Of a DNA stretch of 7,896 nucleotides, positions 1 to 7,051 are shown one piece after another. The notes under the pieces were generated by a model. The model was given only the letters and a program-made list of their open reading frames with translations. It was not told where the DNA came from and did no database searches. How positions within the stretch are numbered: position 1 is the stretch's first letter; each line of letters opens with the position of its first letter. The position numbers and the translations under genes were made by a program. Source of the stretch: Bacillota bacterium (lineage in GTDB: Bacteria > Bacillota > Clostridia > Oscillospirales > JAKOTC01); assembly GCA_029776465.1 (NCBI GenBank), contig JAKOTC010000100.1, positions 1 through 7,896 of the forward strand, in the 5' to 3' direction.

Positions 1-381
1 GAAAAGCTGGAGGGTGGAAAAACCTTCACCTACACTCCGCCGAAAGGTAAAGGAGGCGGACTTTTTGTCCGGGAAGGCGCGATTTTGACGATGGAAGAAC
101 CCAAGCCTTATCTGGAGGGAACTCCCGAGATAATCGAACTGCACTGGTATGGAGGCAACAGCGGAAAGGCCGCTCTCTATGAGGACGACGGAACCAGCCT
201 GGAGTACCGCGAAGGCAGGGTCGCCGTCACCGAAATCACATTCACACGGAAGTCTGACGGGATTTATTTTACCACCGCTACAACCGGTTCCTACCAGGGT
301 ATGCCCGAAAACAGAACCTATAAGATTATCAGTCATACACAGGAAACTCTTCCGATCTATCTGAACGGGATCAAGCAATAA
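1..381 (+). CDS. C-terminal fragment of a GH31-family alpha-glucosidase-like glycoside hydrolase (5' end outside window)
   Basis: Frame 1 is open from the first base to the TAA at 379-381 and gives the last 126 residues of a longer protein. A segment ending in LFVREGAILTM (residues 21-31) matches the C-terminal beta-sandwich region of GH31 enzymes, where a 'FVRAGAIIP'-like strand is typical. The motif LYEDDGTSLEYREG (59-72) is characteristic of the DUF5110 domain that ends many GH31 alpha-glucosidases and alpha-xylosidases. The catalytic (beta/alpha)8 barrel lies upstream of the window, so substrate and linkage specificity cannot be read. No signal or anchor is seen at the C-terminus. A strong terminator 10 bases downstream separates it from htpG, so it belongs to another transcription unit, probably carbohydrate use. 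The family call is fairly secure; the exact activity is not. Confidence 0.85.
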   Translation, partial: EKLEGGKTFTYTPPKGKGGGLFVREGAILTMEEPKPYLEGTPEIIELHWYGGNSGKAALYEDDGTSLEYREGRVAVTEITFTRKSDGIYFTTATTGSYQGMPENRTYKIISHTQETLPIYLNGIKQ

Positions 382-391
382 TTTATTTTTC

Positions 392-430
392 AATCGGGAG
401 GCGAAAAGCCTCCCGATTTGTTTATTTTAT
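392..430 (+). terminator. Rho-independent terminator after the GH31 gene
   Basis: An 11-bp perfect stem, AATCGGGAGGC (392-402) with GCCTCCCGATT (408-418), closes a GAAAA loop and is followed by a T-rich tail (TTTGTTTATTTTATT). It lies just after the GH31 stop codon and insulates the htpG promoter from read-through. Confidence 0.92.
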
Positions 431-455
431 TCAAAGAAAATTCGATTACTGCCTC

Positions 456-484
456 TTGATTTTTTCCTTGATTTGGGGTAAAAT
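456..484 (+). promoter_or_regulatory. Sigma-A type promoter of htpG
   Basis: A -35 box TTGATT (456-461) and a -10 box TAAAAT (479-484) are separated by exactly 17 bases. The predicted start of transcription, near 490-492, falls inside the first arm of the CIRCE element. This is the usual geometry for HrcA repression. The call is by consensus only. Confidence 0.75.
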
Positions 485-487
485 AAT

Positions 488-514
488 TTAGCACTCGTAA
501 CCGATGAGTGCTAA
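488..514 (+). promoter_or_regulatory. CIRCE operator (HrcA binding site), perfect consensus
   Basis: The inverted repeat TTAGCACTC-N9-GAGTGCTAA matches the CIRCE consensus at all 18 positions with the canonical 9-base spacer. It starts 4 bases after the -10 box and ends 13 bases before the htpG Shine-Dalgarno site, so it would form part of the 5' leader. HrcA binding at CIRCE, helped by GroEL, is established for groESL and dnaK operons. Control of this htpG by HrcA is inferred from position. Confidence 0.97.
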
Positions 515-527
515 ATTATAGATGGAC

Positions 528-533
528 AAGGAG
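528..533 (+). promoter_or_regulatory. Ribosome binding site that fixes the htpG start at 540
   Basis: AAGGAG lies 6 bases upstream of the ATG at 540. The in-frame ATG at 522 would place this Shine-Dalgarno site inside the coding sequence, and has only CIRCE sequence and A/T-rich bases before it. Confidence 0.85.
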
Positions 534-539
534 AGCAGT

Positions 540-2426
540 ATGGCTGTGAAACAATTTAAAGCAGAGTCCAAGCGACTGCTGGATCTGATGATTAATTCAA
601 TTTATACCCATAAGGAAATCTTTCTTCGCGAGCTGATTTCCAATGCCAGTGATGCCATTGACAAGCTTTATTATCGCTCGCTGACAGATCAAAGTGTTGG
701 AATGGCCCGCTCTGATTTTGCCATTCGCATCAAGATCGATAAAGAGAACCGAATCCTTACCCTTTCCGACAACGGCTGCGGTATGACAAAAGAAGAGCTG
801 GAGGCCAATTTGGGCACCATTGCGAAAAGCGGTTCCCTGGCCTTCAAAAAGGAAAACGAAGCCAAAGAGGATATTGATATTATCGGTCAGTTCGGTGTGG
901 GCTTTTATTCTGCCTTCATGGTGGCAGATAGGGTTCAGGTCATCAGCAAAGCCTTCGGTTCAGAAGAAGCATTCCGCTGGGAGTCTAAGGGCCCCGAGGG
1001 CTATACCGTCACCCCTTGTGAGAAAGAAACCGCCGGAACTGATGTAATTCTTTACATTAAGCCCGACACAGAAGACGAAAGATACAGCGAATTCTTAGAG
1101 CCTTACCGCATTCAAATGCTGGTGAAAAAATATTCCGATTACATCCGATATCCCATCAAAATGGATATGGAAAAAAGCCGCCCCAAGCCTGATAATGATA
1201 AGGAATATGAAACCTACACCGAAGAGGAAACCTTGAACAGCATGATTCCTCTTTGGAGAAAAAATAAAAGCGAGGTCACCCAGGAGGATTATAACAACTT
1301 TTATAAGGACAAGTTCTTTGACTATGAAAATCCGTTAGCGGTGATCCACAGCAAAACCGAGGGCAGCGCTACTTATGATGCGCTCTTGTTTATTCCTGCC
1401 AGAGCGCCCTATAACTATTATACCAAGGAATATGAAAAGGGTCTTCAGCTGTATGCAAGCGGTGTTCTGGTCATGGAAAAGTGCCCGGACCTTTTACCCG
1501 ATCATTTCAGCTTTGTCCGCGGGTTGGTAGACTCTCAAGATTTATCTTTGAATATCTCCCGCGAAATGCTTCAGCATGACCGTCAGTTAAAGCTGATTGC
1601 CAACAGCCTGGAAAAGAAAATCAAAAGTGAACTTTCCAAGATGCTGGAGAATGAACGGGAAAAATACGAAGAGTTTTTCAAAAATTTCGGCCTGCAATTG
1701 AAGTTTGGCGTTTATAATAATTTTGGCGCCAACAAGGACCTGTTGAAGGATCTTCTGCTTTTCCACTCCTCTTCCGAAAATAAGCTGGTAACGCTGGCCG
1801 AATATGTAGGCCGGATGAAGGAAGGCCAAAAATACATTTATTATGCCTGCGGGGAAAGCATTGCCAAGCTGGACCGTCTACCTCAAGCGGAACTGGTTAA
1901 GGAAAAGGGCTATGAAATCCTCTATATGACCGATGATGTGGATGAGTTCGCTATCCGCATGTTAATGAAATATGAGGACAAGGAGTTTAAGTCTGTTTCC
2001 TCGGGCGATCTGGGTCTGGAAACCGAGGAGGAAAAGAAGAAACTGAACGAGCAGGCAGAAGAAAACAAAGAACTTTTCGAAAAAATGAAAGAGGCCCTGG
2101 ATGGAAAGGTCAGCAAGGTTCGGATTTCCCCCCGTTTAAAATCCCACCCGGTCTGCCTAACCAGTGAAGGCGCATTGACCCTGGAGATGGAAAAAGTGCT
2201 CAACGCTTTGCCCAGTGACAATAAGGTCAAAGCAGAGCGGGTTTTGGAATTGAATGCCGAGCACCCGGTATTCCAAAAGCTTGCAGATCTGGCCAAAAAC
2301 AACCCCGAGAAGTTAAAGGAATATGCCAAGCTTTTGTATAATCAAGCTTTGCTGATTGAGGGCATGTCCATCGAAGACCCGGTTGAATTTTCCAATGCCA
2401 TCTGCAACTTAATGGTTGAAGGATAA
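540..2426 (+). CDS. htpG: HtpG, bacterial Hsp90 molecular chaperone
   Basis: This is a cytoplasmic, homodimeric, ATP-driven chaperone that remodels late-folding or stress-damaged client proteins. The start at 540 gives 628 residues, normal for HtpG. The N-terminal GHKL ATPase domain (about 1-215) shows ELISNASDA (31-39, with the Mg-binding Asn at 35 and catalytic Glu at 31), DNGCGM (77-82) and GQFGVGF (116-122, the ATP-lid glycines). The middle domain carries [10 protein letters not shown] and, near residue 340, a family signature segment with [12 protein letters not shown], which contains the conserved Arg that contacts the nucleotide. The remaining C-terminal part is the dimerisation domain. 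There is no C-terminal MEEVD, as expected for bacteria. The gene is monocistronic between two terminators and sits behind a perfect CIRCE, which suggests HrcA control. An extra in-frame ATG at 522 would add six residues but has no ribosome binding site. All diagnostic motifs are intact. Confidence 0.97.
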   Translation: MAVKQFKAESKRLLDLMINSIYTHKEIFLRELISNASDAIDKLYYRSLTDQSVGMARSDFAIRIKIDKENRILTLSDNGCGMTKEELEANLGTIAKSGSLAFKKENEAKEDIDIIGQFGVGFYSAFMVADRVQVISKAFGSEEAFRWESKGPEGYTVTPCEKETAGTDVILYIKPDTEDERYSEFLEPYRIQMLVKKYSDYIRYPIKMDMEKSRPKPDNDKEYETYTEEETLNSMIPLWRKNKSEVTQEDYNNFYKDKFFDYENPLAVIHSKTEGSATYDALLFIPARAPYNYYTKEYEKGLQLYASGVLVMEKCPDLLPDHFSFVRGLVDSQDLSLNISREMLQHDRQLKLIANSLEKKIKSELSKMLENEREKYEEFFKNFGLQLKFGVYNNFGANKDLLKDLLLFHSSSENKLVTLAEYVGRMKEGQKYIYYACGESIAKLDRLPQAELVKEKGYEILYMTDDVDEFAIRMLMKYEDKEFKSVSSGDLGLETEEEKKKLNEQAEENKELFEKMKEALDGKVSKVRISPRLKSHPVCLTSEGALTLEMEKVLNALPSDNKVKAERVLELNAEHPVFQKLADLAKNNPEKLKEYAKLLYNQALLIEGMSIEDPVEFSNAICNLMVEG

Positions 2427-2427
2427 T

Positions 2428-2470
2428 TAAAAAAGTGCCGTACCGGTTTTTACCGGCGCGGTACTTTTAT
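2428..2470. terminator. Bidirectional terminator shared by htpG and the convergent spore protein gene
   Basis: The arms AAAAGTGCCGTACCGG (2431-2446) and CCGGCGCGGTACTTTT (2453-2468) pair with two G-U wobbles and one mismatch around a 6-base loop. On the plus strand a CTTTTATTA tail follows. On the minus strand a run of T (complement of A2428-2434) follows. It lies 4 bases after the htpG stop and 27 bases after the end of the minus-strand gene, so it can serve both. Confidence 0.85.
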
Positions 2471-2494
2471 TACTTTCAATGCAATAAAAGTGGG

Positions 2495-2671
2495 TTAGCT
2501 CTGGGTATTGGAAGCGTTTCTGGCGGCAATCTCAATAGCCTTTTTTACCATGTTGCCACAGTCCCGGGCGGAAACTGCCTGCCAGCCCTGCGACTTCACA
2601 ATATCATAAACGCTAAGTTCCTTAGCAATCTCGGTGCGAAGACTTTCAGGCATAATACTTTTTCTACTCAT
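2495..2671 (-). CDS. Small acid-soluble spore protein, alpha/beta type (SspF-like)
   Basis: This 58-residue protein binds and protects DNA in the dormant forespore and is degraded at germination. It begins MSRKSIMPESLRTEIAKEL. Residues 13-19 (TEIAKEL) resemble the site cut by the germination protease GPR. RDCGNMVKKAIEIA (36-49) matches the second conserved block of alpha/beta SASPs and is closest to B. subtilis SspF (RDAGNMVKRAIEIA, from memory), which is also about 60 residues long. The start is fixed by a very strong AAGGAGG (2680-2686), 8 bases before the ATG. No clear sigma-G promoter was found upstream. A perfect hairpin lies in its leader, and the gene converges on htpG with a shared terminator. 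A cysteine (C38) replaces the alanine of SspF. I am confident of the family; the paralogue name is left open. Confidence 0.93.
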   Translation of the reverse strand: MSRKSIMPESLRTEIAKELSVYDIVKSQGWQAVSARDCGNMVKKAIEIAARNASNTQS

Positions 2672-2993
2672 GACTACACCCTCCTTTTTGCACTGGTTCG
2701 TTTTCGAACCTTTATTAATTTATCCGAAATCAAATCAAAATCACATGGGAATTGATGATTGTGAAAATGTTCTTAATAAACTATAAACTGCTGCGAAATA
2801 GTATTGACAAATGCGCAAAGCCTTCGTGAAGCCGTTCTCTTTCCGCTTCTGAGAGTATTGACATATTATTAAAGCCATACCGTGATGTGCAAAATAAAAC
2901 GGCATAAATGATATACCGAAAGGAACGAATGGCCTAATCGGCAGGTAATCATCGATAAATGCTATCTGTTATGCAACCAGGCTTGAATACCAT
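2672..2993. other. Gene-poor intergenic stretch between the spore protein gene and the clpC terminator
   Basis: About 320 bases carry no convincing gene on either strand. Besides the leader hairpin and ribosome binding site of the spore gene, a weak sigma-A-like pair can be seen on the minus strand: TTGTCA (2805-2810) and TTTATA (2782-2787), 17 bases apart, which could drive the spore gene with a leader of about 100 bases. The 9-base sequence GTATTGACA occurs twice (2801-2809 and 2855-2863). A short minus-strand open frame (2781-2933, 50 codons) has no start codon with a ribosome binding site. No tRNA, CRISPR or insertion sequence signs are seen. Confidence 0.55.
2695..2710 (-). promoter_or_regulatory. 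Perfect inverted repeat just upstream of the spore protein ribosome binding site
   Basis: On the minus strand GGTTCG-AAAA-CGAACC forms a 6-bp stem with an A4 loop, ending 8 bases before the AAGGAGG site. It has no T tail, so it is not a simple terminator. It could be an mRNA-stabilising leader hairpin or an operator. It is not a Bacillus-type LexA box, which has the half-sites in the opposite order (CGAAC-N4-GTTCG). Confidence 0.6.
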
Positions 2994-3025
2994 AAAAAAC
3001 TGCCGGGAAAACCCCGGCAGTTTTT
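2994..3025 (-). terminator. Rho-independent terminator of the ctsR-mcsA-mcsB-clpC operon
   Basis: A 13-bp perfect stem, AAAAACTGCCGGG (2995-3007) with CCCGGCAGTTTTT (3013-3025), closes a 5-base loop. On the minus strand it begins 4 bases after the clpC stop and ends in a run of six T. The symmetric A and T tracts mean it could also stop plus-strand transcription. Confidence 0.95.
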
Positions 3026-3029
3026 ATTA

Positions 3030-5510
3030 TTACTCCGTTTTCCCGGCAGGCTTGATAATTAGTTTGTCATTTTCCACCGTGCAGAGAATGGTGTCGCCTT
3101 TTGAAAAACTTTGCCCAAGTAGGGCTTCGGCAATTTTATCCTCCACCTCCGACTGAATGGTTCTGCGCAGGGGACGTGCGCCGTAAACCGGATCGAATCC
3201 CACATCGGATATTTTGTCCAGAGCGGCTTCATCGTAGACCAGTTTATAACCCAGCCCTTCTACCCGTTTGGTCAGCGTATCCAGCATCTTGCCGGCAATC
3301 TCCTTCACTTCTGCTTTGTTGAGCTTGGAGAAGACAATGATGTCATCCACACGATTTAAAAACTCAGGACGGAAGAACTTTTTTAATTCAGCCAGCACCT
3401 GGCGCTTAACATCCTTTTCCTCGGCGGTTGAATCCCCGGCGGAGAAGCCCAGGCTTCCCTTCCGCTCGACCAGGAGGTTTGCTCCCACGTTGGAAGTCAT
3501 GATGATGACGGTGTTTTTAAAGGAGACCTTTCTGCCCTGCGCGTCGGTGAGGTGGCCGTCCTCCAGCATTTGCAGCAGGGTATTAAAGATGTCGGGGTGA
3601 GCCTTTTCAATCTCATCAAACAGCACCACCGAATAGGGCTTGCGGCGGATCTTCTCGGTCAGCTGGCCGCCTTCGTCATAACCCACATAGCCGGGAGGCG
3701 AGCCGATCATTTTGCTGACCGTATGCTTTTCCATATACTCGGACATATCCAGCCGGATCATGGCGTTTTCATCCCCGAAGAGAGCTTCGGCCAAGGCTTT
3801 GCTCAACTCGGTTTTACCTACGCCGGTGGGGCCGAGGAAGATAAAGGAACCGATGGGGCGCTTGGGGTCTTTCAGGCCCGCGCGTCCTCTCTTGACCGCT
3901 TTGGCTACGGCCTGAACAGCTTCGTTCTGCCCGACCACCCGCTTGTGTAGCACCTCTTCCAGATGTAGCAGCCGTTCGCTTTCTTCCTTGGTCAGCTCAT
4001 CCACCGGGATGCCCGTCCAGGAAGCCACGATTCGGGCGATGGCATCCTTGCCGACCTCCAGGTGACGGTTGGTGTTGGCATTGTTCCAATTATTGCGCAG
4101 GGCCTCCAGCTGGGCCCGAAGCTGCTTTTCCCTGTCCCGCAGTTTGGCGGCGGTTTCAAAATCCTGGGCCTTAATGGCCGAGTTCTTTTCATCGGCCGTC
4201 ATCTTCACCTGCTCCTCCAACGCCTTGATATCCGGCGGTTCGGTCATATTTGTCAGGCGAACCCGGGAAGCGGCTTCGTCGATCAGGTCGATGGCTTTAT
4301 CCGGCAGATACCGGTCGGCGATATAGCGCACGGAAAGCTCCACGGCCGCCTTGATGGCATCATCGGTGATTTTAACCCCGTGGTGGGCTTCATACCGATC
4401 TCGCAGACCCTTTAAAATCTCAATGCTGTCTTCTTCGGTGGGTTCACCTACTGTGACCGGCTGGAAGCGGCGCTCCAGAGCGGCATCCTTTTCGATGTGT
4501 TTGCGGTATTCGTCCAGTGTGGTGGCCCCGATGATTTGAATCTCACCCCTTGAAAGGGCGGGTTTTAAAATGTTTGCGGCATCCACGGCGCCTTCGGCGG
4601 CACCGGCCCCGATGATCGTGTGAAGCTCATCCACAAACACGATGACGTCTCCGGCTTTTTTGATCTCTTCCATGGCCTTTTTCAGGCGTTCCTCAAAATC
4701 GCCGCGGTATTTGGTTCCGGCCAGCATCGAGCCGATGTCCAGGCTGAAGAGCCGCTTATTTTTTAAGTTTTGAGGGACCATGCCGGACACAATCTGCTGA
4801 GCAAGCCCTTCGGCGATGGCAGTTTTACCCACGCCGGGCTCTCCCACTAAGCAGGGATTGTTCTTGGTGCGGCGGGAGAGGATCTGAACCACCCGCTCGA
4901 TTTCATTGGATCGCCCGACCACCGGGTCCAGTTTTCCGTCCCGAGCGGCGGCCGTTAAATCACGCCCGAATTGGGAAAGGGTTGGAGTATTCCCGCCTCC
5001 CCTTTTTTCGGGAGTGGGAGGGTTGGGGGACAAAAAACTGGGACCGGAAAAAGAGGGGGATTCGTTTCGCATTTCGGGATTTCCCGAAGTCAGCTCGTTT
5101 TTCAAAGCAACGGGGTCAATTCCCGCTTCCTGCATAATGCCCAATCCCATGTTGGTGCCTTCATCAATAAGGGCAATAAGCAGATGTTCGGTGCCGACAA
5201 AATTGCTGCCGGCTGCACGGGCCACCGCAACCGCCATCTCTACAATCCGTTTGCAGCGAGGGGTCAGGTCGGCGGGTGTCAGTTTAGTGGGCATTCCGCT
5301 TCCCACGGTTTGCCGCACTTCTTTGGCAACGTTTTCCGCGGTAAGCCCCCGGTCAGAAAGGGTGATGGAGGCATACCCCGTTCCTTCGGCACAGAGACCT
5401 ATCAGCAGATGCTCACTGCCCACATAGGTATGCCCCATGCTTTGAGCGGCTTCTATGGCAAGGTTTAAGGCCTTATTTGCTTTTTCGGTAAAACCGTTAA
5501 ATAAATACAT
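3030..5510 (-). CDS. clpC: ClpC, Hsp100/AAA+ unfoldase of the ClpCP protease
   Basis: ClpC is a cytoplasmic hexameric unfoldase that threads phospho-arginine-marked or adaptor-delivered proteins into ClpP. Its 826 residues fit the family (about 810-850). The double Clp_N domain (about 1-140) has GSEHLL and GTEHLL. Their Glu 33 and 108 correspond to the phospho-arginine-binding Glu residues known in B. subtilis ClpC. A Pro/Ser/Gly-rich linker (145-178) follows. D1 has Walker A GEPGVGKT (223-230), Walker B VIVFVDE (289-295) and an Arg finger at ALERRF. The middle domain (about 420-480) contains a UVR-like motif, AQDFETAAKLRDRE. D2 has GPTGVGKT (560-567), VVLFDE (628-633) and FLNR (717-720). The LGF tripeptide (687-689) is the ClpP-docking loop, so partnership with ClpP is expected. 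AAGGA lies 8 bases before the ATG. It is the last gene of the operon, 13 bases after mcsB, and is terminated at once; radA and disA do not follow. Confidence 0.98.
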   Translation of the reverse strand: MYLFNGFTEKANKALNLAIEAAQSMGHTYVGSEHLLIGLCAEGTGYASITLSDRGLTAENVAKEVRQTVGSGMPTKLTPADLTPRCKRIVEMAVAVARAAGSNFVGTEHLLIALIDEGTNMGLGIMQEAGIDPVALKNELTSGNPEMRNESPSFSGPSFLSPNPPTPEKRGGGNTPTLSQFGRDLTAAARDGKLDPVVGRSNEIERVVQILSRRTKNNPCLVGEPGVGKTAIAEGLAQQIVSGMVPQNLKNKRLFSLDIGSMLAGTKYRGDFEERLKKAMEEIKKAGDVIVFVDELHTIIGAGAAEGAVDAANILKPALSRGEIQIIGATTLDEYRKHIEKDAALERRFQPVTVGEPTEEDSIEILKGLRDRYEAHHGVKITDDAIKAAVELSVRYIADRYLPDKAIDLIDEAASRVRLTNMTEPPDIKALEEQVKMTADEKNSAIKAQDFETAAKLRDREKQLRAQLEALRNNWNNANTNRHLEVGKDAIARIVASWTGIPVDELTKEESERLLHLEEVLHKRVVGQNEAVQAVAKAVKRGRAGLKDPKRPIGSFIFLGPTGVGKTELSKALAEALFGDENAMIRLDMSEYMEKHTVSKMIGSPPGYVGYDEGGQLTEKIRRKPYSVVLFDEIEKAHPDIFNTLLQMLEDGHLTDAQGRKVSFKNTVIIMTSNVGANLLVERKGSLGFSAGDSTAEEKDVKRQVLAELKKFFRPEFLNRVDDIIVFSKLNKAEVKEIAGKMLDTLTKRVEGLGYKLVYDEAALDKISDVGFDPVYGARPLRRTIQSEVEDKIAEALLGQSFSKGDTILCTVENDKLIIKPAGKTE

Positions 5511-5523
5511 ATCATCATTCCTT

Positions 5524-6558
5524 TCAGGAGGCCAGAATTTTTCTGGTGATTTCTGCCCTTAGCTTATCCCTCTGATTCGGTTGTAATACGGATTTTTGAC
5601 GATCCATCAGAGTTGCTGCTCCTGTCTCGGATAATATCAGGTTGGGTAGTGAAGGATCCAAATCATCAAACAATCCCAAGGCGATTCCAAGCCGCAGATT
5701 GGACACCAGTTCAATCAGCTCCTTGCTTTCCAGCAGGCGAGCGGTGGAGAGGATTCCGCGGGAGCGCCAGATCTGATCCAGATTTTTTTCGTTTCCGGCC
5801 ATGCTTTTGCGGGTCTGCCGTTCCTGAGAGATTAATTGCTTGACAATCGAAATCAGGTTGTTGATGGCGCCCTTTTCGGATATGCCGAGGGTAATCTGGT
5901 TGGAAATCTGATAGAATGCCCCGGCGGCTTCGGAGGACTCGCCATAGGCACCCCGGATGGTCAGCCCCAGCTTGGAGATTGTCTCAGACAAGCGGTTGAT
6001 CATTCCGTTGGAACGCAATGCGGGCAGATGGAGCATTACCGAGGCTCTCAGCCCGGTTCCCAGATTGGTAGGACATTCTGTGAGATAACCCAAGCGCTCA
6101 TCAAAGGCAAACCCCAGGCGCTCGTCTAATAATGTATCAATTTTATCGGCCAGGTCATAGGCGGGGCTGGGATCAAAGCCGGGAGTCATCACCTGAATTC
6201 TCAGATGGTCTTCCTCTCCGATCATGATGGAAACCGAGCCGTCTTTTTTAAGGAAGAGGGTTCTGCCCTCCCTGTTAATCGCAAACTCGGGGCTGATCAG
6301 CCTTTTTTCGGCCATGGCCATTGCCTGGTAATCATTTAGCGATTCCATGTCGATGCGGTTAAATTCCTGATAAAGCCCCGCGGAGGCAGAGGCCAAGGCT
6401 TCATCCACCCGTCTGGCGACTTCTAAGAGTCCTGCTTTGCTCAACCGGTTTGGGAACGGAATGTCTTTCAGGTTTCTGGCCAGTCTGATCCGGGTGCTGA
6501 CGGCCACGTCCCCTTCGGGCCCGTTGGCCTGATACCAAACTTTAGAGTTCTTTTCCAT
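5524..6558 (-). CDS. mcsB: McsB, protein-arginine kinase
   Basis: McsB phosphorylates arginine residues. It inactivates the CtsR repressor and tags misfolded proteins for ClpCP. The 344 residues carry the phosphagen-kinase-type catalytic domain: VSTRIRLARN (20-29), IMIGEEDHLRIQ (111-122, with the conserved Glu pair), YLTECPTNLGTGLRASV (158-174, with the conserved Cys 162) and SNQITLG (219-225). The C-terminal RDKLRA (330-335) fits the RDxxRA motif that binds phospho-arginine and stimulates the kinase. The segment YGESSEA (205-211) has Ser where B. subtilis has Gly. The chosen start has AAGGAGG (6568-6574) 9 bases upstream and gives the expected N-terminus; an upstream in-frame ATG at 6639 lies inside mcsA and would add 27 unrelated residues. 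The start overlaps the end of mcsA by 17 bases, which suggests translational coupling. The stop lies 13 bases before clpC. Confidence 0.97.
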   Translation of the reverse strand: MEKNSKVWYQANGPEGDVAVSTRIRLARNLKDIPFPNRLSKAGLLEVARRVDEALASASAGLYQEFNRIDMESLNDYQAMAMAEKRLISPEFAINREGRTLFLKKDGSVSIMIGEEDHLRIQVMTPGFDPSPAYDLADKIDTLLDERLGFAFDERLGYLTECPTNLGTGLRASVMLHLPALRSNGMINRLSETISKLGLTIRGAYGESSEAAGAFYQISNQITLGISEKGAINNLISIVKQLISQERQTRKSMAGNEKNLDQIWRSRGILSTARLLESKELIELVSNLRLGIALGLFDDLDPSLPNLILSETGAATLMDRQKSVLQPNQRDKLRAEITRKILAS

Positions 6559-7045
6559 TGTCAGAAGCCTCCTTCTCAAGGGCATTAATTTGGTCGCGTA
6601 ATTTGGCTGCCTCCTCAAACTCCTGCTTGCTGATAGCATCGTTGAGCTGCATTTTTAATTGTTCGATTTTGTTTATAATTCTTGCCCGATTTCCGGAAGA
6701 TCCGGGGATTTTTCCGTTATGACGGGTTTTTCCGTGTATCCGTTGAAGAGAGGGAAGCAGCTGGTCATAGAATGTGGTGTAACAGTTGGCGCACCCGGCC
6801 TTTCCGCTTCTGGCAAATTCCTCATAGCTCGCGCCGCATAGAGAGCAGCGGGCTACGGGGCGGGCAGCGAATGGGGCAAAATCGGTAAAAAAGTTACTCA
6901 GCATATTGTTCAGAGAGGGAAAAGAAAAATCCATGCCTAATTTGGAGGCGCATTCGCTGCAGAGATGAGAGACGCTCATGTCTCCGTTGATAAATTGGGT
7001 TACCGTGGTATTGGCTTCGTTTTTGTGACAGTTTTCGCACAGCAT
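6542..7045 (-). CDS. mcsA: McsA, zinc-binding activator of the McsB kinase
   Basis: McsA binds and activates McsB and links it to ClpC and CtsR. The 167-residue protein shows four CxxC pairs: C3/C6, C29/C32, C67/C70 and C85/C88. They are consistent with two zinc sites in the N-terminal half. A UVR domain (about 124-158) contains the hallmark QEFEEAAKLRDQI, predicted to form a helical hairpin; the ClpC middle domain has a similar motif. Length and order fit the family (B. subtilis McsA is about 185 residues). AAGGAT lies 9 bases before the ATG at 7045. It begins 6 bases after the ctsR stop, so its ribosome binding site overlaps the end of ctsR, and its own end overlaps mcsB. All Cys pairs are intact, so it should be functional. 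Confidence 0.96.
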   Translation of the reverse strand: MLCENCHKNEANTTVTQFINGDMSVSHLCSECASKLGMDFSFPSLNNMLSNFFTDFAPFAARPVARCSLCGASYEEFARSGKAGCANCYTTFYDQLLPSLQRIHGKTRHNGKIPGSSGNRARIINKIEQLKMQLNDAISKQEFEEAAKLRDQINALEKEASDNGKEL

Positions 7046-7051
7046 TAAAAA

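Noticed and set aside
522..539. ATG at 522 as the htpG start
   Set aside because: It has no ribosome binding site, being preceded by CIRCE and A/T-rich sequence, and it would put the AAGGAG inside the gene.
2695..2710. LexA/SOS box
   Set aside because: The half-sites are in the opposite order (GTTCG-N4-CGAAC) from the Bacillus-type CGAAC-N4-GTTCG.
2435..2755. Plus-strand open frame of 106 codons
   Set aside because: It starts inside the terminator hairpin and runs antisense to the spore protein gene, with no ribosome binding site and no family features.
2804..2880. Plus-strand promoters from the two TTGACA sequences
   Set aside because: No acceptable -10 box lies 16-18 bases downstream of either, and no plus-strand gene follows.
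2781..2933. Minus-strand open frame of 50 codons
   Set aside because: The only internal ATG (2864) lacks a ribosome binding site and the upstream part begins at a stop without a start codon. It is kept only as a possible relic.
3268..5468. Several long plus-strand open frames opposite clpC
   Set aside because: They are antisense shadows of a well-conserved gene, with no family motifs or supported starts.
6559..6639. Upstream in-frame ATG extending McsB by 27 residues
   Set aside because: The extension lies within mcsA, has no family similarity, and the ATG at 6558 has a strong ribosome binding site and the expected N-terminus.
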